Shown: piece after piece, positions 9,758 through 19,636 of the stretch
How the letters are laid out: every line of letters begins with the position of its first letter
Position numbering within the stretch: position 1 is the stretch's first letter
Assembly: GCF_036245475.1 (NCBI RefSeq)
Contig: NZ_BTPM01000002.1
Location: 558,001 to 622,000 of the forward strand
Direction of reading: 5' to 3'
Source of the DNA: Vibrio sp. 10N
GTDB lineage: Bacteria > Pseudomonadota > Gammaproteobacteria > Enterobacterales > Vibrionaceae
Length of the DNA: 64,000 nucleotides
Notes under the pieces: model-generated
Databases searched by the model: none
Seen by the model: the letters and a program-made list of their open reading frames with translations, nothing else
What the model was told of the DNA's origin: nothing
Translations under genes and position numbers: made by a program

Positions 9758-12180
9758 AATAGTAGTGCCTCGCTGGTGACATGAGGCTGGCGTAAAAGCG
9801 CCCATAACTGTTGTGCGGCATCATCGCAGTGAGCTTGGGACTCGTTATTCGGTGAAGTCAGTGCGGTGGATTTTGCCTGGCGCCAGCTATGATAACGGTT
9901 TTCAAATTCGTAGAAGGTGCAGAAATCTAACCAAAGCACTTGAACACAGAGGTGTGCAGGAGTATTGCTGCGTATCATTGCTTCTGTCTGTTTCTGAAAC
10001 AGGGAGTTTTGGTGGCGAGCGGTGAAATTGGGTAGGACTAAACACAATCGATTGGCAAGCGTATCGATATCTTCAACACTGTTATCGCCTTGAGAATTGA
10101 CCTTATCGCTTCTTAACATCAACGGTTCAACGACATACAAGGTTTCGGAGCGCTGATTCAATTCGATTAACCAGGCTTGTAACCACTCACAAAAGCGCAC
10201 CAGTTTGTCGTGACGGTTATAGCGCGCTAAATAGAGCCAGCGCTGCGGGTGTTCACTTCCCATATCAAACAGCAGTCGAAACTCACCTTCCTGACCATTT
10301 CGTAAGATTCGATAGCGGCGATGGTCTACCCCAAACTGCAGCAGAGATTCAGGCAGTGTTTGACCACTAATGGCATAGACGGAAGCACGCAACTGACGTT
10401 TTTGTTGAATGGTGAGAGAGATAGGTTCGCTAGGCTCAGGGATCGACGTCATGAATGGCTCAACGGCGGGCTGAAGCTCAAACAGTGCGGTCTTCCCAAT
10501 GTCACTGCAACGATAGTCGTCGTCTGAGACTACGTTTAGCAGATATTCAGTGATCGTTGGGCTAACACTATGGCTTTTGCCACCCTCTGTACGGTCTTGG
10601 TTTTCTGTGTTGTACGCTGCCGAGGAGAGACCCAATAGTGTGGAGAGCCTCTGTGCATAGCCCCCGCGATGTTCTGGGTTTAGTAGGTTGTCACTGATTG
10701 CTCGCTGATTTGTGATGGTGGCGATATGACGGATAAAGTGTTGTTTGTGAGCGAGCAGACGCCATTCTAATTCCTTGTCACTGAAATACGGATTAAAAGC
10801 TCGATGAAAGGCGTCAGGAAATTGCTCTCCGTAGAGGGCAATGAGGTAATCAAATATACGTCCTTTTCGCTGTGGGTAAGGGTCGAAGTGTTGCTGTAGT
10901 GCTTTAAGGCTTTCCTCCGCATTTGCCGGGTAGTGGTTGTCGATGTTCACAAACTCATGCTCATGGAGCTCATGATGTTGGTAGCTGGCAAGTCCTTGAT
11001 ACTCCGTAGAGTAGAGAGCAGGTAATTGATTAATGTCTTCACAAAAGTTAGCCATTAACTGATCAAAGAGCAGCAGGTAGCTTCGTAGTTGATGTCGTTC
11101 AGCTTGAGACTTAGGGTCATAACGATTGATCAGCTTAGTCGCAAGTTGATAGTTACGGGGAAATAACGTCTGAATCGATTCATAACCACCTAGTTGGCGA
11201 TATTGTCCGCTAGGAAGGTCGTAAAACGGAATGTTTTGATTTTCATTGGCTGTCTCCAATTCTCGTAGCTGTTCGAGCTGGATCATGATATCTGCGGCAT
11301 CAAGCAGCAACGCGTGTTGGTTTTGTACCAGTGTTATGCCTATTTCAGTTTGATTCTCAGGCAGGATCAAACTGGCATGTTTGGGAAGCTTGCTTGATGC
11401 TTGTGCGTCTTCGACCGATTGATACGGGACGACGACTAGATTGGCGATTGAAACGACGCTCGATATAGAAAGTAGTGATTCTTGTAATACCGATACATCG
11501 TCATTGTTCCTCTCACGCAGCCACTCAGCTGCATATTGATAGACCTTGGCTGCGATGTGGTTGACATCACTTTCTTCGTCACTTAACTCGATGCGAGCAT
11601 GCAGTGCGACTTCGTGTTCACCGGTTACTGTGATGTGTGCAATGTCTTCATTGAGGCCGCGTACGGAGTAATAGACAGAGCGAATGGCACTGGCGACACT
11701 CGCGTGATCGAGAGGTGGGCTCTGAATATGGGCATCTTGTTGGTTTTTGCTACGCTGGCGATAGAAGCGCTGTAGTAATCCCGACACTTGATAAAGGCCA
11801 CTGTATGGGTGAGTGTCATCCACTTGGAACCAGAGTTTCTCTAACTCTGGAATACTGTTGCTTAATAGAGATTCATACTCTGAAGGTAGCTGTGGTGGTG
11901 CCGCAAAAATGGCGTCGTGAGTGACTAGCCCTAACCGTTCATAATCTATCACACCATATTCGTTGGCAAGAACGTCTTGAACCTCGAAATCACAGCGATA
12001 AATTAAGTCGGTGAGTGCGAAGCATACCTGCTCTAATATCGTAACGCCCGGATCGTGAGTGTTGTAGTCCGTCCATACCTTGCCACTGAGCGCTTGGATA
12101 TAAGTGATCCCAAGTTGGAACAGTCGTTCAAACTTGTCTGGGTCTTCTTGGTGCGCTTGCCTAGATATGGTGCTTGTCAT
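9754..12180 (-). CDS. eCIS baseplate protein, Afp12/baseplate-J-like
   Basis: An 808-residue protein with the hallmark N-terminal motif WTDYNTHDPGVTILEQ (residues about 36-51) of Afp12/PVC12-type baseplate wedge proteins. The central part contains SYLLLFDQLMANFCEDINQLP, a pattern also common in this family. It has no signal peptide or membrane segment, as expected for an intracellularly assembled particle. The start at 12180 is three bases after the fibre-like gene, and the stop overlaps the tape-measure start, so translation is tightly coupled. It probably pairs with the 1346-residue Afp11-like protein to form wedges around the hub. Confidence 0.85.
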   Translation of the reverse strand: MTSTISRQAHQEDPDKFERLFQLGITYIQALSGKVWTDYNTHDPGVTILEQVCFALTDLIYRCDFEVQDVLANEYGVIDYERLGLVTHDAIFAAPPQLPSEYESLLSNSIPELEKLWFQVDDTHPYSGLYQVSGLLQRFYRQRSKNQQDAHIQSPPLDHASVASAIRSVYYSVRGLNEDIAHITVTGEHEVALHARIELSDEESDVNHIAAKVYQYAAEWLRERNNDDVSVLQESLLSISSVVSIANLVVVPYQSVEDAQASSKLPKHASLILPENQTEIGITLVQNQHALLLDAADIMIQLEQLRELETANENQNIPFYDLPSGQYRQLGGYESIQTLFPRNYQLATKLINRYDPKSQAERHQLRSYLLLFDQLMANFCEDINQLPALYSTEYQGLASYQHHELHEHEFVNIDNHYPANAEESLKALQQHFDPYPQRKGRIFDYLIALYGEQFPDAFHRAFNPYFSDKELEWRLLAHKQHFIRHIATITNQRAISDNLLNPEHRGGYAQRLSTLLGLSSAAYNTENQDRTEGGKSHSVSPTITEYLLNVVSDDDYRCSDIGKTALFELQPAVEPFMTSIPEPSEPISLTIQQKRQLRASVYAISGQTLPESLLQFGVDHRRYRILRNGQEGEFRLLFDMGSEHPQRWLYLARYNRHDKLVRFCEWLQAWLIELNQRSETLYVVEPLMLRSDKVNSQGDNSVEDIDTLANRLCLVLPNFTARHQNSLFQKQTEAMIRSNTPAHLCVQVLWLDFCTFYEFENRYHSWRQAKSTALTSPNNESQAHCDDAAQQLWALLRQPHVTSEALLL

Positions 12181-12182
12181 CG

Positions 12183-13004
12183 TTATGCCTGTTGATCATC
12201 ACTGCTAACTTCACATTCGGACATGTAGTCGTCGTGCCAGAGTTTAGTGATGTGATAGCGAATGTAGCGATTCTCTCCATAGCTGGTATTGGTCCGAATT
12301 TGCAATCGGTACGGCCGCTCAGTGCCAGACTCAGTTTCATGGAGCCAACGAAGTCGGAGTTTATCCGCCGCAGAGCGGAAAAATGCATGCTGTGCCTTGA
12401 TTGGGTTTTTGCGTCGCCACTGCCACCACCAATGGTTCGGAGCGCAGGTATTGGTAGCGATAGCATGGAGCATTGCGTAGCGCCCCGTATGGCGAATTCC
12501 AATACCGGCGACGACTTCCAGCATCTGGCAACCTTCTAGCTTTTCAGTGATGTCATGCCATTGCCCGTCGGCTGGGATCAGAGTGTCTACCGTTTGTGCG
12601 CCGACACGGCCATGTGATGCCAATGTGCCGTTGATGTCTAATGCCTGCTTCGGCTCTGCGGTGTTAACACCAACCAAACCCGTGGGTGTCAGAGTCAGAT
12701 TGGGCTTTGCGACGATGTGGCTATCGGTGATATCTGCAGCGGGATTGGCCCTAAAGTGCAGATTGGTTGTTTTGGCATCCAGCCCCATGTGCCAAAGTGC
12801 AGTATCGCGATCACTTTGTTGATAGAAACTGAGTAAATGTTCTTGGTCGAGAGCGGTAAGTTGTAATCCGGTTGCGGGCGGCTTTTCAAATCCATCTTCG
12901 ACCTGGTTAACACAAGAGTCGATGAGATCCGAAAAGTGCTCGGCAGAAGGCATGTTTCCAGGGCGAAAGAAATTCTTTAACGTGCTTCGATTTCGTTTAG
13001 GCAT
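12183..13004 (-). CDS. Small eCIS fibre/adhesin-like protein between the two baseplate J genes
   Basis: This 273-residue protein begins STLKNFFRPGNMPSAEHFSDLIDS, like the N-termini of proteins found between afp11- and afp12-type genes in several eCIS loci. The middle part contains GLVGVNTAEPKQALDINGTL, a motif typical of phage tail-fibre heads and baseplate adhesins. It starts two bases after the Afp11-like stop, with GGGAG upstream. No large Afp13-like receptor-binding fibre is present elsewhere in the window, so this could be the only surface-contact protein encoded here. The role is inferred from motif and position. Confidence 0.65.
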   Translation of the reverse strand: MPKRNRSTLKNFFRPGNMPSAEHFSDLIDSCVNQVEDGFEKPPATGLQLTALDQEHLLSFYQQSDRDTALWHMGLDAKTTNLHFRANPAADITDSHIVAKPNLTLTPTGLVGVNTAEPKQALDINGTLASHGRVGAQTVDTLIPADGQWHDITEKLEGCQMLEVVAGIGIRHTGRYAMLHAIATNTCAPNHWWWQWRRKNPIKAQHAFFRSAADKLRLRWLHETESGTERPYRLQIRTNTSYGENRYIRYHITKLWHDDYMSECEVSSDDQQA

Positions 13005-13006
13005 GG

Positions 13007-16000
13007 TTAATGACTCCCTTTGTTCGTATCGCTGGTATGACGGTTTGCTAGGGTTCCCGAAGCGCCGTCACGTCCAGCTAAAATGAATTGTTCGCCAATA
13101 GTCAGATCGCCCACGCCGGCGGGTATTGGGTCGACAGAGTGGGGCTGTGAAGACAGTTTAATCAAATGATGTTTGGCTGAAATGAGCAGGTACCAAGGCA
13201 GTTTGGCGGATATGGGTTCGTCAACGCGCGCGCTATCGAGTAGCTCATACTCTTTGTTTGGATCCTGAGTCACCTTTAGTACTGATAAGCCACTCACATG
13301 AGTGACATTGGGCTGTTGATTGATGAACGCGGTGAGCTTAGATAAGGACAATGTCCAGCCGAGACCTTTGTTGAGGCTACCTTGATGCCACGGGCATAAT
13401 GCTTGCGTGATGGTGTACTCCAATTGGCGCAGTGCTAACCCATGATGAACGCCTTCGGCAAACGCGACGGTGCAGCGCACTTGGATCTCTTCATAGCCGG
13501 GATTTCGGACAGCAATCTGAGTTTGAGGGCGACTAACGCCCGCCAAATAAGTCTGAATGGCGAGTAGGTCGGCTGCACTGACGTTTTTTCTCTCACACGG
13601 ATCGTGTTCACAGCTCAGTTGGTTGGGCAATACAGTGACTAGAACGTGGCCTGGCTGTGGCTTGTCGCTATCAAATTGGCGGCCTGCGAAACAATCGACA
13701 GCACCAATAGCAGGGAAGTGTTGTAATACTATGCGCTCATAGTCCCAAGGACTCTCTGCTTTTCCTTTATGTCTGAGTAATTCACTGGTTTTGGTTATCC
13801 ATTCGCGCTCACCTTCACTGGCCTGCCATTGCGCCATAGGAGTGAGCTGAGCAACCGTGCCTAAATTGGCAAGTTTTGGTTGATGCTGCCATTGAGCAAA
13901 GGGTTGGGTCGCTTGGCTCAAGCCATCGCTCGGGTTGGCTTGAATGACATGCGTCGCGACGTGATAGCACTTAGGGTATTGTCCCAATCCTTTATTGGTA
14001 CTGACCCGAAGCCAATACATGCCTGTTGGCATTACGGTATGTTCTGTATTGGCTGCATCTGGAATGTCGAGAGTCACTACGCCAGAATTGAGGAACCCTT
14101 GCGTCGTATCGTGAATCATATTTTTGGCTGGCAGCGGCATCCAGATATTGTCCACCAAGTAATACCATTGGTAATCCTGCGACGAGAACGGTGTAAGTAG
14201 GCTGGATTCTTCAGCCAGCAAGAAATACAAATTGAGATAGCCGGATAGGTCGGAGGCTCGGATCCCAAGCAACACATGACCATCTTCACTGTATTGTGGC
14301 AGCATTCTTGCTACATGGACTCTACGATTACCGATGCGTGGGTAAACTTGCGATTCCCCAAAAGGATGGAGATGAACGATACGGCAGCTTTGTGCATCGT
14401 TAATATCGGTTAAGTTAACCTTCTTTGTCGCACGATAACTTATTGTTAGTTTGTCAACCAAGGGCGTATAAGGGGCATTTGGCAATGGTTTAGGCTTTTT
14501 GGTTTTGACGTTCTCACTCAATGTTTGAGTGAGCAGTAGGGCGTAGTCATTATGGCCAAATGCACAATCTGGTTCGTTCAGAGTGAGCTTGAACAGCCCA
14601 TTTCGAATCGGAGACTGTGGGCTGTAAGGCATGATGGGCCAAGGCTGAGTATTTGGCAGATAGCTGTTTTGCATGCTCTTAACTCGGACGTGGTGGTGGC
14701 GCTCTAATTGCCCATATTTAGGGGAAAACAAAGGCTGCATGTCGGGGCCGATGGCGCCCCAGCGCCCATTATTGAGTACCTGAGTCGAGATCTGAAAACT
14801 GTGATTATTGAAATCAAATGGGTACTCAGCGTAATGCGCCCTAAAGCCGTCATGACTCTGGGGTAGGTCAGCCCAATCGAAGTGAAAACACATGGATTTA
14901 ATAGGTTTAGCGGCGAGTTCTCTACTGGCGATGACCAAATAGGCGTTGTCTTTAGGTTGAGCGCCAAAAGGATAGAAGGGTTGGCTCGGATCTGTTTGAC
15001 CATCTTGATTGAACAGCTGTAATTGAGATACGCCTGATACCTCACAATTAATGACCACCTCTGCGAGTTCAAAGTCTCTGAGTACCGCATAGAGGAAACA
15101 GTGACACTGGGGCTTTAGTGTTAGGCGCAAAGCGGGATAGACTTGTGCTTGCGCATTCGGTTTGAGGGGCTTTATTGGTTTTACCGCTGAGAACCCGGGC
15201 TCCAAGGTTACATTCAGTGCAAAACCCATTTGAGCATTGTGACTGCCTTCAATGGGAACGAGCTGGGCGTGATTCACATGTTGCCACCCGCCCTCTGTCG
15301 TGATCTCGACGTTAAATGCATCCTCAAACAGCTCATAGAAGGTTTGAGTATTTGAGTGAACCAACAATCGACTTAGCGTGGCATGCACGGTTTTATCGAT
15401 GAGCTTCGCATCGACTAGCGATTGAATGAGAGTACTGACCGTGGTGATATGTTCCTTGCTTAACCATTGCTGCTTATACAGCGCTTGCCTCGCGATGAGT
15501 TGACCTATTACTCGAAATAGTAGTGCTTTGTCGCCTTTACCGTTGGTGTTGACGCCTTGCTCTAACAGCGCTTGTGATGTGATGGAAAGAAGGGCGAGAT
15601 AGAGCTCACGATAGAGGGCACGCAGCTGCGCTTCTGCAGGCATGGAAAGCAACTTGTTTAGCACGGTTTCGTCAATATGATTAACGATTTCAGTGCTGTC
15701 GATGTGGATCTGCCAATCTCTGAATATAGGGATTTGTAGCTCCAGGATCTCTTTGATGATTATGATTAATGCGTCGCTGGTGTCATCTGACGTCGTAGCA
15801 TTGTTATCACTGTCTTCTCGGCTAAGCAGTGACAACCTTTGGTAGAGTTGGCTACTGCCCACTTCTTGAAGCTCAAAGAATAGGCTAAGAGAGCGCTCTC
15901 CCTCAGCCATCGCGAAGATTGGGTCTGATACTGTTAACCCCATTGCTTGCAGTTCGGAGTCGACACCGACATTCAGCGGCTTAGTGCTATCAAACAGTGC

Positions 16001-17047
16001 AAATGAACTCTGTTCGTCTTTTTTATGCCCGGCCATTTCGGGATCGAGACTTCGTCTCTGTCCGATCACACTTGAAGGTAATCCCAGCTCTTTTTCTGGT
16101 GAGATTAATGGGTCACGGCGCAGACTAAAATGAAAAAGGTTACACACTTCGGCATCGGTGACGCTCATCCCATAAGCAGCGTGATAGATAATCGGTGTAA
16201 AGTCTGGCGCGTTACCCGGGCTGAATTTATGGCCTTGCTCGATAACCACCGGCTTTTGGCTTGCTTGGCTCTTTGAGAGCTTTAGGAAAACAGGCGACTG
16301 GGTCGCTTGCTGAGGTGCTTGTTTGAGCACATCGCGATAATAAAACAGCAAATGACGGTGAGAGAAAGTATTGATGCGAGCTTGCGCACGTTCAAATAGT
16401 TTCAGAAAGCTAAGGTACAGCGCCAATTGAGGGGGGTGCTCACCATGCTTTAATGACACATCAAACGTCTTTCGACATTCTGATTTGAGAGAGGCAATCA
16501 CCACCAAAATGCGCGACAGACAATGTTGCGCTTCTTCGTAAACAGTGGTTTTTCCACTGGTCGCTTTGGGACTAGAAAGCTGCCACATGGCATCAAATGG
16601 CACAAATTGCGCGTGATATTGTGTGGGTGTGACGCGATACAACTGTTGGAATGATTCTCGTAATTGCGTTTGGCATGCGTTGAGAAGGGTGAACTTGAGT
16701 CGATAGCTCACCTCCGGTGTAGTTGGCAGATGGTGATACCAATCTTCAAGCTGTTTAAACACACTCAGTATAAAACTGAGCGTCTGTTCAACATCGCCAT
16801 GTTGAGTTTGTTTGAATTGCTGTTTCCACGCTTTTTCGTCGACAGAAAGGATTGCTGCACACACAACCAGTTCGTTCTTTTCAAACAACGCGCCCCAGTC
16901 ACCGGTTTGTTGGTCAAATTCATTACGGTAAGGGATAAGCGAGGCGAACTGCTTAGCCCACAATATCAATTGCTCGAAGCTAAGCTCATGCGGCTGGAAG
17001 AAACCGTTATCAAGAGCGGGATTGTGGCGCTCGGCCTGAGTGGTCAT
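13007..17047 (-). CDS. eCIS baseplate protein, Afp11/baseplate-J-like (large)
   Basis: The largest baseplate protein of the locus (1346 residues). Residues about 1110-1250 hold a baseplate-J-like region (ESPWDYERIVLQHFPAIGAVDCF followed by GHVLVTVLPN), as in Afp11/PVC11 and phage gpJ. The N-terminal thousand residues are the extended domain seen in the large eCIS versions. It starts with ATG overlapping the gp25 stop (ATGA), with GGGAG upstream, and ends two bases before the fibre-like gene. It should connect the gp25 wedge to the baseplate periphery. No membrane segment or export signal is seen. Confidence 0.85.
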   Translation of the reverse strand: MTTQAERHNPALDNGFFQPHELSFEQLILWAKQFASLIPYRNEFDQQTGDWGALFEKNELVVCAAILSVDEKAWKQQFKQTQHGDVEQTLSFILSVFKQLEDWYHHLPTTPEVSYRLKFTLLNACQTQLRESFQQLYRVTPTQYHAQFVPFDAMWQLSSPKATSGKTTVYEEAQHCLSRILVVIASLKSECRKTFDVSLKHGEHPPQLALYLSFLKLFERAQARINTFSHRHLLFYYRDVLKQAPQQATQSPVFLKLSKSQASQKPVVIEQGHKFSPGNAPDFTPIIYHAAYGMSVTDAEVCNLFHFSLRRDPLISPEKELGLPSSVIGQRRSLDPEMAGHKKDEQSSFALFDSTKPLNVGVDSELQAMGLTVSDPIFAMAEGERSLSLFFELQEVGSSQLYQRLSLLSREDSDNNATTSDDTSDALIIIIKEILELQIPIFRDWQIHIDSTEIVNHIDETVLNKLLSMPAEAQLRALYRELYLALLSITSQALLEQGVNTNGKGDKALLFRVIGQLIARQALYKQQWLSKEHITTVSTLIQSLVDAKLIDKTVHATLSRLLVHSNTQTFYELFEDAFNVEITTEGGWQHVNHAQLVPIEGSHNAQMGFALNVTLEPGFSAVKPIKPLKPNAQAQVYPALRLTLKPQCHCFLYAVLRDFELAEVVINCEVSGVSQLQLFNQDGQTDPSQPFYPFGAQPKDNAYLVIASRELAAKPIKSMCFHFDWADLPQSHDGFRAHYAEYPFDFNNHSFQISTQVLNNGRWGAIGPDMQPLFSPKYGQLERHHHVRVKSMQNSYLPNTQPWPIMPYSPQSPIRNGLFKLTLNEPDCAFGHNDYALLLTQTLSENVKTKKPKPLPNAPYTPLVDKLTISYRATKKVNLTDINDAQSCRIVHLHPFGESQVYPRIGNRRVHVARMLPQYSEDGHVLLGIRASDLSGYLNLYFLLAEESSLLTPFSSQDYQWYYLVDNIWMPLPAKNMIHDTTQGFLNSGVVTLDIPDAANTEHTVMPTGMYWLRVSTNKGLGQYPKCYHVATHVIQANPSDGLSQATQPFAQWQHQPKLANLGTVAQLTPMAQWQASEGEREWITKTSELLRHKGKAESPWDYERIVLQHFPAIGAVDCFAGRQFDSDKPQPGHVLVTVLPNQLSCEHDPCERKNVSAADLLAIQTYLAGVSRPQTQIAVRNPGYEEIQVRCTVAFAEGVHHGLALRQLEYTITQALCPWHQGSLNKGLGWTLSLSKLTAFINQQPNVTHVSGLSVLKVTQDPNKEYELLDSARVDEPISAKLPWYLLISAKHHLIKLSSQPHSVDPIPAGVGDLTIGEQFILAGRDGASGTLANRHTSDTNKGSH

Positions 17048-17493
17048 AGGCGGCTCCCAGAGGCATCAAGAGGCAGAAGATCTGGACTAATGAGTGTGCC
17101 TTCTTGCAGGTAATAGGGATACACCATGTTGTCGCGTGTGTTAGTGCTGACGATGTCGTAATCGATCTCTATAACAATCTTTCCTTCTAATGGCTCAGGG
17201 GTTAGTACAAGGGTTCGTAAGTCGATTCGTGATTCAAACAGCAAAATGGCGCGTCGTATTTCCGACTCCAGCTCGGTGAGGGTAGTTCGATTAAGTTCCG
17301 CGAAGACAAATTTTTGAATGCCACAGCCAAATTCAGGGTGCATGATTCTCTCTCCCGGTGCAGTGGAGAGTAAAATGGTCAAGCTTTGTCGAATATCTTG
17401 CTCATTGCTGCACAATTTGGCGCTGCGGCTTTCAGAATCGAAGCTTGGCGGAAACGCCCATCCAGTGCCTAGAAAACCATTGTTACGACTCAT
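17044..17493 (-). CDS. eCIS baseplate wedge, gp25/GPW family (Afp9-like)
   Basis: A 149-residue gp25-like protein. It shows the family pattern NEQDIRQSLTILLSTAPGERIMHPEFGCG (residues about 28-56) and then a region ending ILLFESRIDLRTLVL. In T4, Afp and T6SS (TssE), this protein links the hub to the first sheath ring and nucleates the sheath. A strong AGGAG precedes the ATG. The gene lies 15 bases after the PAAR gene and overlaps the Afp11-like gene by four bases. Confidence 0.92.
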   Translation of the reverse strand: MSRNNGFLGTGWAFPPSFDSESRSAKLCSNEQDIRQSLTILLSTAPGERIMHPEFGCGIQKFVFAELNRTTLTELESEIRRAILLFESRIDLRTLVLTPEPLEGKIVIEIDYDIVSTNTRDNMVYPYYLQEGTLISPDLLPLDASGSRL

Positions 17494-17508
17494 CTTGATA
17501 GACTCCTA

Positions 17509-17808
17509 TTAACCGCCAATGAGCACGGTAAGACAGCCCATGGCAACATTGCCACCATGGTCTGTAGTATCACCCACTCTTGCCGCTGGCATGCCACCAA
17601 TCATGACGGTAGCTGAGCCTTTAATAATCGTTGAAGGTGGCCCTACGCATGTGCACATGTCTCCAACGATAGATGCAGGAATGCTGCCAATCAGGACTGT
17701 CGGTACACCTGGCCCAATCACGGGACCGCCGACATGAGGAACAGGGGGCAGACCCGGTGTTACCATCGGGCAGACGTGCATATCTGTAATTCGCGCTGCA
17801 AAGGGCAT
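17509..17808 (-). CDS. PAAR spike-tip protein (Afp10-like)
   Basis: A 99-residue PAAR-repeat protein (MPFAARITDMHVCP, then repeats such as PTVLIGSIPASIVGDMCTC and ATVMIGGMPAARVGDTTDHGG). PAAR proteins cap the VgrG-like spike as a sharp cone, often around a metal ion held by His/Cys residues; His and Cys candidates are present. The start at 17808 is preceded by AGGAGA. A longer reading to 17853 would overlap the VgrG-like gene and add unconserved residues. No extra effector domain is fused. Confidence 0.93.
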   Translation of the reverse strand: MPFAARITDMHVCPMVTPGLPPVPHVGGPVIGPGVPTVLIGSIPASIVGDMCTCVGPPSTIIKGSATVMIGGMPAARVGDTTDHGGNVAMGCLTVLIGG

Positions 17809-17830
17809 TCCTTGTCTCCTCTCTATCGCG

Positions 17831-19624
17831 TTAGTTAATTTTGACCATCGCACCTTTAATGGTGTTGATGCCGGAAGCAGAAAACTCGGCGGTAGCAGAA
17901 CCTTTGGCTGTCAGTCCTGTTTGCGCCTCGACGGTGACGTTAAGCCCTTTCAAACTGGCATCCGATGTGGCTTCGATGCTGGTGCCGCCGGTCGATTTAA
18001 TGGAAATGTCACCAGTGGCAGAAAGAGTGAGATCTTTGGGCGTATCGATTTTGATCCCGCTCTCATTCATAGTGATGGTGTTGCTATTTTGGTCCGACAA
18101 TTTGATGGATTTGTCCTCGTCGCTCAGAGTGACGCAATTATTTTCGGGTGTAGTGATGGTGATGACTTTGTTTTCATCATCAAACTCAATCTTGAGTTTG
18201 CTTTTGGTGACGATTGCTTTGGTGTAATTATCTGAGGTCAGGTCATACGGGGCCGTGTGTTTACTGCTGTATAGACTACCTAAGATGATTGGCTGTCCCG
18301 GGTCTTGATTGATGTAACCAAGGATGACTTCATCACCAATTTCAGGAATAAAGAAATTGCCACTTTCACTGGTGGCATAGTAGTTAGCGATACGTGCCCA
18401 AACGAGGTTGTCACTATCGCCAAGTGCTGGTACCTCAATTTGGATGCGATATTGTGACTCTGGGTCTTCATCGAGTTTTTTAACCACGCCAATTTGCAGA
18501 CCGTCGGCTGGTGGTATCCAGCCGGCAGCTGGTGGCGCGCCAAGATCTCGGTGTTCAGTGGACCACATAGGGGATAGACCTAGCTCTGCCGTTGTTAGCC
18601 ACTGACCTTTATCAATTCGATGATGGACCGCGCCGACATAATGCGAGCCATTGAACCTATCGCCCACGCCAGCAAGCTCAATGAGAGAATCAATTTTCGC
18701 CTTGGCATTGCCCTGAAATGTCACCGTGCCGCGAACTTTGGAGAGCATAGACTTGGTTCGTTGACCTTTGGCCCAACTGGTGAGAGCGTCTTGTGGATAC
18801 GTTGCCGAACTCTGCATTCGAAAATCGGAGATACCCAAAACGGCAGCAAGATCACTGGCACTAAGGTTGCCTTGATCTGAAATCGACAATGCCGCAGTTT
18901 GCTCTGACAGCATTTTTTGTTGGCTAGGATCCCAACCAACACTCGTCACTTGGCTCAGCTGTGTTCTGGCATCAATCTCCGCAGAGAGGTTGAATAGGTC
19001 AGTGCCGTAGGTGACCACGAGTGGTGCAGAGTCGCTGGTGGACGGCGTGGTAATAGAAAGCTTGTTTTGCTGATTGATAACCACCATGCCATTCGCTTCG
19101 GCTCGAGCAAGTACAAAGTCCCAATCGGTGCAGTGAAATTGCACCAACTCGTCATGTTTGGTGGAGGTAGAGTCGACTTTATCGCTGCTGACATTCGAGT
19201 AGTTACCGATAATTGACTGCATCACATCACTGTCTGTTTGCTGTAAATAAGACTTACTGTTTCGAGCGATGGTCAGAGCAACGGCTTGATCTTTACACGT
19301 TATGTTTAACGTTGTTTGGTTACTGTCAGTAATGCGAACGGCGTGGCTAATGATCACGCCTTCGTAGAGGGTTTCTTCTTCACTGTTGTAGCCAGCACTG
19401 ATTGAAATCGTAGTTCCTGGCTTAAAGGTATCACTCGTGCTTGTGGTAAATGTTTGCTTTGCAACGCTGCCATCAACAATTTCCAGTTCCGCGTAAGCGA
19501 CGTGATTCACCTGATAAAAAACATTTACTGAGATCACACCGATAGCACTGTCGATAGCGTTGCCATTGGCTTTGATAGTAAAGGTAGTGACGTCAGAGTT
19601 AGTGACAGTTGGAGATTCAGCCAT
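17831..19624 (-). CDS. VgrG-like spike/hub protein (Afp8-like)
   Basis: A 597-residue spike protein. Residues about 10-350 are the gp27-like hub (LYEGVIISHAVRI, CTDWDFVLARAEANGM). Residues about 375-470 form the gp5 OB-fold (GDEVILGYINQDPGQPIILGSLYS). The last 120 residues are a beta-helix needle with short repeats (KITIT/LSDEDKSIKLSD/GIKIDTPKDLTLSATGDISIKS). It sits between the LysM hub gene and the PAAR gene in the same order as afp7-afp8-afp10. No effector extension is visible at the C-terminus. Confidence 0.93.
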   Translation of the reverse strand: MAESPTVTNSDVTTFTIKANGNAIDSAIGVISVNVFYQVNHVAYAELEIVDGSVAKQTFTTSTSDTFKPGTTISISAGYNSEEETLYEGVIISHAVRITDSNQTTLNITCKDQAVALTIARNSKSYLQQTDSDVMQSIIGNYSNVSSDKVDSTSTKHDELVQFHCTDWDFVLARAEANGMVVINQQNKLSITTPSTSDSAPLVVTYGTDLFNLSAEIDARTQLSQVTSVGWDPSQQKMLSEQTAALSISDQGNLSASDLAAVLGISDFRMQSSATYPQDALTSWAKGQRTKSMLSKVRGTVTFQGNAKAKIDSLIELAGVGDRFNGSHYVGAVHHRIDKGQWLTTAELGLSPMWSTEHRDLGAPPAAGWIPPADGLQIGVVKKLDEDPESQYRIQIEVPALGDSDNLVWARIANYYATSESGNFFIPEIGDEVILGYINQDPGQPIILGSLYSSKHTAPYDLTSDNYTKAIVTKSKLKIEFDDENKVITITTPENNCVTLSDEDKSIKLSDQNSNTITMNESGIKIDTPKDLTLSATGDISIKSTGGTSIEATSDASLKGLNVTVEAQTGLTAKGSATAEFSASGINTIKGAMVKIN

Positions 19625-19636
19625 ACTAGGTTTCCG

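Noticed and set aside
9758..9805. Longer start for the tape-measure protein
   Set aside because: Adds 16 residues inside the upstream gene; the ATGA overlap at 9757 is the more natural start.
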